Source of the DNA: Abditibacteriota bacterium
GTDB lineage: Bacteria > Armatimonadota > UBA5829
Assembly (NCBI GenBank): GCA_017958015.1
Contig: JAGDDM010000289.1
Span: forward strand, 1 to 5,900
Length of the DNA: 5,900 nucleotides
Reading direction: 5' to 3'
How positions within the stretch are numbered: the first letter of the stretch is position 1; the number at the start of each line of letters is the position of its first letter. Under the pieces are notes generated by a model that worked only from the letters and a program-made list of their open reading frames with translations, was not told the DNA's origin and did not search any database. Position numbers and translations under genes: made by a program. Below, one piece after another: positions 1 to 5,003 of this stretch.

Positions 1-546
1 AGCATCGCTTCCTTCGGAGAGGATATCAAGGCCCTGACAATCACCGTCAACGGTTTGTCCAAGGCCTATTCCATGACCGGTTGGAGACTGGGCTACGCGG
101 CGGCGGCGCCGGAGATAGTGAAGGCCATGAGTTCGATTCAGGGCCACAGCACCTCCAACCCCACATCTTTCACCCAGCCCGCGGCGGCGGTCGCCCTCAA
201 CGGCGGCTGCGAAGCGGTGGACGAAATGGTGAAGGCCTTTGACCAGCGGCGGAAGTACATCGTGGGACGCCTTAACGACATTCCGGGTATCAGCTGTTTC
301 ATGCCCGGCGGCGCTTTCTACGCTTTCGCCAATATTTCCGGCCTCTACGGAAAGTTCGGCAAGGGCAAACTCATCAAGACCTGCGACGATTTCGCTTCCT
401 ATCTGCTGGATGAAGTCAAGGTCGCGGTGGTTCCCGGCAGCGGCTTCGGGGCGCCCGCCTACATGAGACTTTCCTACGCCACCTCCATGGAGGCGATTAA
501 AGAGGGTCTCGACAGAATATCCGCGGCGGTGGCGGAACTGAAGTAA
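1..546 (+). CDS. PLP-dependent aminotransferase, aspartate aminotransferase type (5' truncated by window edge)
   Basis: The frame is open from base 1 to the TAA at 544-546 and gives 181 residues, the C-terminal part of a fold-type I (class I/II) aminotransferase. The PLP-anchoring lysine is K21 of the visible part, in the motif NGLSKAYSMTGWRLGY (residues 17-32). The arginine of GWRLGY is the family's cofactor-phosphate contact. Further family marks are PGGAFYAF (about 102-109), VVPGSGFG (about 143-150) and MRLSY (about 155-159), whose arginine binds the substrate alpha-carboxylate. Proteins of this group are about 390-400 residues with the lysine near 235-240, so a little over 200 N-terminal residues lie outside the window. 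A TTG at 55 is an internal codon, not a start, because homology continues upstream of it. It transfers amino groups between an amino acid and a 2-oxo acid in the cytosol. Aspartate is the best guess for substrate, but specificity (aspartate, aromatic, or 4-methylthio-2-oxobutyrate) cannot be read from this part. It lies 18 bases upstream of rnc and is probably co-transcribed with it. Confidence 0.9.
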   Translation, partial: SIASFGEDIKALTITVNGLSKAYSMTGWRLGYAAAAPEIVKAMSSIQGHSTSNPTSFTQPAAAVALNGGCEAVDEMVKAFDQRRKYIVGRLNDIPGISCFMPGGAFYAFANISGLYGKFGKGKLIKTCDDFASYLLDEVKVAVVPGSGFGAPAYMRLSYATSMEAIKEGLDRISAAVAELK

Positions 547-564
547 CCCGCCATCCGAAGAGAT

Positions 565-1275
565 ATGCCGATTCAGGATTTTGCCGACATAATAGCCGAT
601 ATCTACGATATACGAATTACCGACCTCGCCCTTTTGGAGCGGGCGCTGACGCACCGTTCCTATTTGGGCGAGGATCACAGTCGTGTGTCCAACGAGCGGC
701 TGGAGTTCCTGGGGGACTCGGTCATCGGCATAGTCATGGCGGAATATCTCTACGAGAAGTATCCCGACAGGCCCGAAGGCGAGCTGAGCAAAGCCAAGGC
801 CGTGGCGGTGAGCGAGCCGGAGCTGGCGGAAGCGGCGGAGAAGATTAAACTCCCGGACTTCATCATCATGAGCGCCGGTGAGCGTCACAGCGGCGGCGCC
901 AAGCGGCCCTCCATCGTGTCCGACGCTTTCGAGGCGTTGGTGGCGGTTGTGTATCTGAACTGCGGCATGGCGGCGGCGGAGAAGTTCGTGCTGGGAAGTC
1001 TTACGGAGATGCTGGAAAAAATAGACAAAAACGAGTATCTCTCCGATTTCAAAACAAAACTGCAGGAGTATATCCAGGGACGGTTCAAGTCCACGCCCAA
1101 ATATCGGGTTGTCGGCGAAATCGGTGCCGACCACGACAAAACATTTGTGGTGGAGGTAATCTTCGCCGGCGAGGTTTTGGCGGAAGGCATCGGCAAGAGC
1201 AAAAAGGCCGCCGAACAAAACGCCGCCAAAAAAGCCTTGGCCATATACGAAACGCGGGAACAGAATAACGAATAA
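565..1275 (+). CDS. rnc: Ribonuclease III
   Basis: A complete 236-residue protein, the usual length for bacterial RNase III, the double-strand-specific endoribonuclease that processes rRNA precursors and structured mRNAs. The N-terminal catalytic domain carries the signature NERLEFLGDS (residues 43-52), with acidic metal-site residues E44, E47 and D51. The second acidic pair is D120 and E123 in SDAFEAL. A C-terminal double-stranded-RNA-binding domain spans about 160-228: it opens with DFKTKLQEYIQ and ends with the GKSKKAAEQNAAKKAL helix, whose lysines contact RNA. All catalytic positions are present, so it should be active. The ATG at 565 is the only reasonable start, since the aminotransferase stop codon is in frame just upstream. 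The preceding GAAGAG (557-562) sits very close to the ATG, so initiation may be weak or coupled to the upstream gene. An intrinsic terminator follows the stop codon by nine bases. Confidence 0.97.
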   Translation: MPIQDFADIIADIYDIRITDLALLERALTHRSYLGEDHSRVSNERLEFLGDSVIGIVMAEYLYEKYPDRPEGELSKAKAVAVSEPELAEAAEKIKLPDFIIMSAGERHSGGAKRPSIVSDAFEALVAVVYLNCGMAAAEKFVLGSLTEMLEKIDKNEYLSDFKTKLQEYIQGRFKSTPKYRVVGEIGADHDKTFVVEVIFAGEVLAEGIGKSKKAAEQNAAKKALAIYETREQNNE

Positions 1276-1284
1276 AGAAACAAA

Positions 1285-1316
1285 CATCCGTTCCCCCGAG
1301 GAACGGATGAGTTTTT
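1285..1316 (+). terminator. Rho-independent terminator (or leader attenuator) between rnc and mtnP
   Basis: A perfect 10-bp stem is formed by CATCCGTTCC (1285-1294) and GGAACGGATG (1300-1309), with a five-base CCCGA loop (1295-1299). Two bases (AG) and a run of five T (1312-1316) follow. Its place nine bases after the rnc stop fits termination of the aminotransferase-rnc transcript. It is odd that the hairpin ends exactly where the ribosome binding site of the next gene begins (1317), which leaves no room for a promoter between them. Transcription of the salvage genes must therefore read through the hairpin or start upstream of or inside it. That makes a leaky terminator or a regulated attenuator equally possible. 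Confidence 0.8.
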
Positions 1317-1323
1317 GAAGAGG
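1317..1323 (+). promoter_or_regulatory. Ribosome binding site of the first mtnP copy, abutting the terminator T-run
   Basis: GAAGAGG lies five bases before the ATG at 1329 and supports that start. It begins on the base after the T-run of the upstream hairpin, so any RNA that makes this message either contains the hairpin or starts within it. The stem itself does not mask these bases. Confidence 0.6.
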
Positions 1324-1328
1324 TTTCA

Positions 1329-2126
1329 ATGAACAACGCCGACATAGCGGTTATTTGCTCCGCTTCCATAGATCTTCAGTGGGAGGAGAAGGAAACAATC
1401 ACCCTTGACACTCCCTACGGTCCCACCAGCGACGCTATCACCCTGGGCAAAGTCCGGGGAAAGAAAGTCGCCTATATGCCTCGCCACGGGTACAAGCACA
1501 TCTACGCTCCCCACACGGTGCCCTACAAGGCCAACATCCGGGCCTTCAAGAGTTTGGGCGTGAAGAGAATCTTCTCTATTCAGACCGTGGGTTCCCTGCA
1601 GCCGGACATCAAACCCGGCGAGTTTGTGGTGATAGACCAGTTCGTGGACAGAACCTCCGGACGTTCCTGCACCTTCTTCGACGGTCCCGACGTTGCCCAC
1701 CTGAGCGCCGCTTATCCCTTCTGCCCGGAAACCCGGGAGCTGGCGGTTAAGTGCGCCAAGGAACTGGGCATTACCGTCCACGAAAAGGGCACCTGCGTAA
1801 TCATTGAGGGGCCCCGGTTCTCCACCTGCGCGGAGAGTCAGTGGTTTACGAACATGGGCTGGCACGTGGTGAATATGACTCTCTATCCGGAATGCATCCT
1901 CGCCCGGGAGCAGGAAATGTGCTACTCTTCCGTGGCTCTTGTCACCGACTACGACAGCGGCATCGTGGCTCAGGGGAACGTTAAGCCCGTGACCCACGCG
2001 GAAGTGGGCAGAGTGGCGGCGGAGAACGTGGAGAAGTCCGCGAAACTCCTTCTTTCCATGATTGAGAGAATCCCCGACGAGCAGCACTGCGGCTGCGACC
2101 ACGCCATGGACGGAGCCCGATTCTGA
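1329..2126 (+). CDS. mtnP: S-methyl-5'-thioadenosine phosphorylase / purine nucleoside phosphorylase family 2, cytosolic copy
   Basis: A 265-residue protein of the trimeric MTAP/PNP family, normal in length. It should cleave 5'-methylthioadenosine with phosphate into adenine and methylthioribose-1-phosphate. Family marks: RHG (52-54, phosphate arginine), YKANI (66-70), GSL (88-90), PGEFVVIDQFVDRT (96-109), EGPRFST (160-166), NMT (182-184) and TDYD (206-209). The aspartates in TDYD are the 6-aminopurine-selecting kind, where 6-oxopurine enzymes carry Asn, so adenine nucleosides are the expected substrates. The C-terminal CGC (254-256) matches the CXC element known in some MTAPs. Oddities: the N-terminal phosphate loop, GG[ST]G in typical members, reads CSAS (10-13), and the second loop reads IQTVGSL (84-90) where human MTAP has TTACGSL. 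There is no signal peptide, so it is presumably cytosolic. Its stop shares a base with the mtnA start, which points to translational coupling within the same salvage route. A closely related paralogue starts at 5004. Exact substrate (MTA, 5'-deoxyadenosine, adenosine) is inferred. Confidence 0.87.
   Translation: MNNADIAVICSASIDLQWEEKETITLDTPYGPTSDAITLGKVRGKKVAYMPRHGYKHIYAPHTVPYKANIRAFKSLGVKRIFSIQTVGSLQPDIKPGEFVVIDQFVDRTSGRSCTFFDGPDVAHLSAAYPFCPETRELAVKCAKELGITVHEKGTCVIIEGPRFSTCAESQWFTNMGWHVVNMTLYPECILAREQEMCYSSVALVTDYDSGIVAQGNVKPVTHAEVGRVAAENVEKSAKLLLSMIERIPDEQHCGCDHAMDGARF
1338..2123 (+). repeat. Direct repeat, copy 1: phosphorylase core (paralogue of 5100-5885)
   Basis: From the fourth codon to the last sense codon this stretch aligns without any gap to 5100-5885, at a constant offset of 3762 bases. 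By hand count about 109 of 786 bases and 23 of 262 residues differ, giving roughly 86% DNA and 91% protein identity. The longest exact run is 37 bases (1996-2032 against 5758-5794). Similarity stops at the gene ends: the flanking bases and first codons are unrelated. It is a gene duplication, not a mobile element; no inverted ends or target-site duplications are visible. Confidence 0.95.
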
Positions 2127-3154
2127 TGGAACGCACCGTTGACTATGACGGAGCTCGGGTAAAGCTCATCGACCAGCGGCTGCTGCCGGCGGAATTCAAA
2201 CTCGTCTATATCGACGCCGTGGATGACATGGCCTTCGCCATTAAGGACATGATTGTTCGGGGCGCGCCCGCAATCGGTGTGGCGGCGGCGCTCGGCGTGG
2301 TTTTGGGCGCGAAGAACTCGCAAGCAACCGATAAGGCGGCTCTCATGGCGGATATCGACAGCGCCTGCGAGACGCTGAAAAACACCCGTCCCACGGCGGT
2401 GAACCTCTTTTGGGGCATCGACCGCATGCGGGATGTGGCGGCGAAAACGGAGGGAAGCGTTGCCGACATAATCGAGGCCATGGAGGCCGAGGGCCGGGCA
2501 ATGCTGGACGCGGACGAGGCGGCCTGTCGGGCTCTGGGAGCCCACGGCGCGGAGTTGCTGCCGGATGAGTGCGTGATTATGACCATATGCAACGCCGGAG
2601 CGCTGGCGACGGTGGCCTACGGAACGGCTTTGGGGGTCATCAGAGCGGCGGCGGAAGCGGGGAAGAAGGTCAAGGTCTTCTCTTTGGAGACCCGTCCCCG
2701 GCTTCAGGGCATGAAGCTCACCTGTTACGAACTCATGGCGGACGGAATCGACGTCACCTGCGTCTCCGACGGCATGGCCGGTTCGGTTCTGCGCTCGAAG
2801 GGCGTGAACGCCGTGGTTGTGGGGGCGGACAGAATAGCCGCCAACGGCGATACCGCCAACAAGATAGGGACATACTCTCTGGCGGTGGAGGCGAAGTACC
2901 ACAATGTGCCCTTCTACGTGGCGGCGCCGGTATCCACCATAGATTTCAACCTCGAAAGCGGCGGTTTGATACCCATCGAGGAGCGTGCGGAGGAGGAAAT
3001 GACCGCACTGGGCGGCACCCGAATCGCTCCCGAGGGACTTAAAGTTTATAATCCGGCCTTCGACGTGACTCCCGCGGAACTCATCACGGCAATCGTGACG
3101 GAGAAAGGCGTTGTGAAGTCACCGAACGCGGAAAAAATGGCGGTACTTAAATGA
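2126..3154 (+). CDS. mtnA: S-methyl-5-thioribose-1-phosphate isomerase
   Basis: A complete 342-residue protein, typical for MtnA, which converts the aldose 5-methylthioribose-1-phosphate to the ketose methylthioribulose-1-phosphate. It belongs to the eIF2B-alpha/beta/delta-like fold group. Visible signatures: RGAPAIG (45-51), TRPTAVNL (88-95), the catalytic-cysteine motif TICN with C155 (153-156), SLETRPRLQG (186-195), and GADRIAANGDTANKIGTY (233-250), with D235 as the expected catalytic acid. The ATG shares its A with the TGA of mtnP (TGATG at 2124-2128). GGAG at 2112-2115 lies ten bases upstream inside the mtnP coding region, so translation is probably coupled. It takes the sugar product of the preceding enzyme as substrate; some family members also accept 5-deoxyribose-1-phosphate. 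It overlaps apt by four bases. The missing downstream genes mean the fate of the ketose cannot be told here. No motif is damaged. Confidence 0.96.
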   Translation: MERTVDYDGARVKLIDQRLLPAEFKLVYIDAVDDMAFAIKDMIVRGAPAIGVAAALGVVLGAKNSQATDKAALMADIDSACETLKNTRPTAVNLFWGIDRMRDVAAKTEGSVADIIEAMEAEGRAMLDADEAACRALGAHGAELLPDECVIMTICNAGALATVAYGTALGVIRAAAEAGKKVKVFSLETRPRLQGMKLTCYELMADGIDVTCVSDGMAGSVLRSKGVNAVVVGADRIAANGDTANKIGTYSLAVEAKYHNVPFYVAAPVSTIDFNLESGGLIPIEERAEEEMTALGGTRIAPEGLKVYNPAFDVTPAELITAIVTEKGVVKSPNAEKMAVLK

Positions 3155-3672
3155 ACAGCGAGGAGATTAAGAAGTACATTAGGGACATACCCGATTTTCC
3201 GGAAAAGGGCGTCATCTTTCGGGATATTACAACCGTTCTCAACAACGGAGAAGTTTTCAAAGCGGTTATCGACGCTCTCACCGAGGAAGTGCGGAAGATG
3301 AATCCGGATTTCATCGCGGCGGTGGATTCCAGAGGTTTCATCATAGCCGCTCCCATTGCCTATACTTTGGGTCTGCCCTTCGTGCCCATCAGAAAACCCG
3401 GCAAGCTGCCCTACGACACATACGCCGAGTCCTATTCCCTTGAGTACGGCACCAACACGGTGGAGATTCACACCGACGCCATGCCCAAGGGCAAGCGGGG
3501 CGTGATCGCCGACGATCTCATCGCCACCGGCGGCACCTTGGCGGCGGCGGTGAAACTCATCGAGCGCATCGGCTGCGAAGTGGTGGGCGTGGCCGCTTTC
3601 ATAGAACTTCTCGACCTGAAGGGCCGGGATTTGCTCAAAGACTACAACGTGTTTACACTGGTTAAATATTAG
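3151..3672 (+). CDS. apt: Adenine phosphoribosyltransferase
   Basis: A complete 173-residue type I phosphoribosyltransferase of normal Apt length, which joins adenine to PRPP to give AMP and pyrophosphate in the cytosol. Family marks: DIPDFPEKGVIFRDIT near the N-terminus (12-27), SRGFIIAAPIAY (60-71), the flexible-loop segment VPIRKPGKLP (78-87), SYSLEYGT (94-101), and the PRPP-binding motif VIADDLIATGGT (118-129). In that motif an alanine precedes the two aspartates where valine is commoner, a mild change. The start codon overlaps the mtnA stop as ATGA, and no strong ribosome binding site precedes it, so translational coupling is likely. It would use the adenine freed by the phosphorylase at 1329, closing the purine branch of the salvage route; the gene order mtnP-mtnA-apt supports this role. 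Its stop codon TAG overlaps the ribosome binding site of the next gene. Confidence 0.96.
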   Translation: MNSEEIKKYIRDIPDFPEKGVIFRDITTVLNNGEVFKAVIDALTEEVRKMNPDFIAAVDSRGFIIAAPIAYTLGLPFVPIRKPGKLPYDTYAESYSLEYGTNTVEIHTDAMPKGKRGVIADDLIATGGTLAAAVKLIERIGCEVVGVAAFIELLDLKGRDLLKDYNVFTLVKY

Positions 3673-3675
3673 GAG
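3671..3675 (+). promoter_or_regulatory. Ribosome binding site of the DUF815 ATPase, overlapping the apt stop codon
   Basis: AGGAG starts within the TAG stop of apt (3670-3672) and lies eight bases before the ATG at 3684. It fixes that start and indicates that the ATPase is read from the same message as the salvage genes, with an 11-base gap between the coding regions. Confidence 0.65.
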
Positions 3676-3683
3676 TTACTGTT

Positions 3684-4955
3684 ATGGACAAGAATCTTTA
3701 CACGGACAGCGAGTCGCTGGCGATTTTCATGCCTCTCTCCGAGGATTACGCCGTTGAGCTTGCTCTCAAGCTTACCGCGGACCCGGACGGGGAGCAGGTG
3801 AACCTCATGCGGGCGGACCTGTTTTCGGAAATAGCCGAGCGGGCGGAGCTTTCCGCTCAGCCCATAGTGGGGGACGCTTGGAAGAACCTTATTTTCGAGC
3901 TTCTCCTTGAGGGCGACAACGTGTTCGCCAAGAAATCCGAGTGCGTGCCCCTGTCGGAAATGGGCGCATCCCTGGTGGCCCAGGTTCGCAGAGAACTGCT
4001 CATCATCAAGCGCATCGCCGACATCGACATGACCGAGCTTCTGCCGGACTATCCCTCCATGAAGGATTTCGCCCCCAAGAAGATTGTCTGCCTCAACAAG
4101 AACCGCGAGGAACTGAAGAAGAAACTCCTGGAAAGCGACGACTGGACGGAGATTTTGGCGGACTACTTCCTCCGGAACGGCTCCGGCATATTCGGTATGT
4201 ACCGGGCCTTCCGCTGGCTCAGCCACGCGGAGGAGGGCGAGAAGTTCTGCGGTGTGGAACAGCCGGACCCCATCACCCTGGCGGACCTCACCGAATACGC
4301 TTGGCAGCGTGAGGCCGTGCGCCGGAACACCTTGAAACTCCTGAAGGGACTGCCCGCCAACAACATGCTCCTCTACGGCGACAGAGGCACCGGCAAGTCC
4401 TCCACCGTGAAAGCCATGCTCAACGAGTTCAGCGAAGAACCCCTGCGGCTTATGGAAGTTTTCAAGGAGGACATCGTGGACCTGCCGGAGATTCTCTCCG
4501 TGCTCAGAAACAGACCGGAAAAGTATATCCTCTTTATCGATGACTTCTCCGTGGAAGAAAACGAGAGCGGTTATAAGACTTTGAAAGCCATTCTCGAGGG
4601 CGGCATCGAGGCCAGACCTCAGAACGTGGTGCTCTACGCCACCTCCAACCGCCGGAACCTCATTCGCGAGCGGTTCTCCGAGCGGGGACCCCAGAGCGAC
4701 GACGTGAACCCCGAGGACACCCAGGCGGAAAAACTCTCCCTCTCCGACCGGTTCGGTATGAAGATTCCCTTCCTGTCCCCCTCCAAGGACGAGTATCTCA
4801 ACATCGTCAGAGCCCTTGCCGCCAAGCGGGGCATCGAGGTGGACGAAGCCATGTGCAAGAAGGCCATGAACTGGCAGATCGCCAGATCCGGCCGCGCCGC
4901 GAAGCAGTTTGTGGACTTTATCGCCGGCGAAATGGGACTGGACGCGGAAGAATAG
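3684..4955 (+). CDS. AAA+ ATPase of the DUF815 type, function unknown
   Basis: A 423-residue soluble protein with an AAA+ module in its C-terminal half. Walker A is GDRGTGKSS (232-240) and Walker B is ILFIDDFSV (282-290, acidic pair D286 and D287). A sensor-1-like VVLYATSN spans 315-322, LSDRFGMKI with a possible arginine-finger residue spans 353-361, and a sensor-2-like helix RSGRAAKQFVDF spans 401-412. The spacing and the LSDRFG and SGRAAKQF motifs match the predicted-ATPase family DUF815 (PF05673), whose members often carry an N-terminal part of about 200 residues like the one here (residues 1-200, helical, no motif I recognise). No signal peptide or membrane segment is seen. It should bind and hydrolyse ATP in the cytosol, but the target is unknown. 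It follows apt by 11 bases with a ribosome binding site overlapping the apt stop, so it is probably the last gene of that operon. Its link to nucleoside salvage is positional only. Confidence 0.88.
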   Translation: MDKNLYTDSESLAIFMPLSEDYAVELALKLTADPDGEQVNLMRADLFSEIAERAELSAQPIVGDAWKNLIFELLLEGDNVFAKKSECVPLSEMGASLVAQVRRELLIIKRIADIDMTELLPDYPSMKDFAPKKIVCLNKNREELKKKLLESDDWTEILADYFLRNGSGIFGMYRAFRWLSHAEEGEKFCGVEQPDPITLADLTEYAWQREAVRRNTLKLLKGLPANNMLLYGDRGTGKSSTVKAMLNEFSEEPLRLMEVFKEDIVDLPEILSVLRNRPEKYILFIDDFSVEENESGYKTLKAILEGGIEARPQNVVLYATSNRRNLIRERFSERGPQSDDVNPEDTQAEKLSLSDRFGMKIPFLSPSKDEYLNIVRALAAKRGIEVDEAMCKKAMNWQIARSGRAAKQFVDFIAGEMGLDAEE

Positions 4956-4971
4956 TCACGCTCCCTAAAAT

Positions 4972-4977
4972 TATAAT
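4972..4977 (+). promoter_or_regulatory. Candidate -10 element upstream of the signal-peptide phosphorylase
   Basis: A perfect TATAAT lies in the AT-rich 48-base gap (4956-5003) after the ATPase stop. It would place a transcription start around 4984, shortly before the ribosome binding site at 4991. No -35 hexamer resembling TTGACA is present at 16-18 bases spacing (the stretch there is the end of the ATPase gene) and there is no TG extension, so activity may depend on an activator or another sigma factor. The gap holds no terminator hairpin, so readthrough from the operon upstream is also possible. Confidence 0.4.
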
Positions 4978-4990
4978 CAAGCATTGTATC

Positions 4991-4995
4991 AGAGG
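4991..4995 (+). promoter_or_regulatory. Ribosome binding site fixing the start at 5004 (signal-peptide form)
   Basis: AGAGG is eight bases before the ATG at 5004. It supports translation from that ATG, which includes the signal peptide, instead of from the GTG at 5088 that would give a signal-less protein and has no good ribosome binding site. Confidence 0.6.
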
Positions 4996-5003
4996 TATAA
5001 CGA

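Noticed and set aside
55..546. A separate short gene starting at the TTG at 55
   Set aside because: The reading frame stays open to base 1, and the upstream residues continue the aminotransferase homology leading into the PLP-lysine motif, so the TTG is internal.
1970..2902. Long open frame on the minus strand (310 codons) across mtnP and mtnA, and similar minus-strand frames over 1326-2102, 3669-4226 and 5418-5864
   Set aside because: They lie fully opposite genes with clear family motifs, have compositions rich in His/Arg/Gly typical of antisense frames in GC-biased DNA, and show no domains. The pair over the two phosphorylases resemble each other only because the sense genes do.
2569..3042. 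Open frame of 157 codons on the + strand inside mtnA
   Set aside because: It is out of frame with the catalytic motifs of mtnA, is dominated by Gly/Arg/His and has no recognisable domain, so it is a shadow frame.
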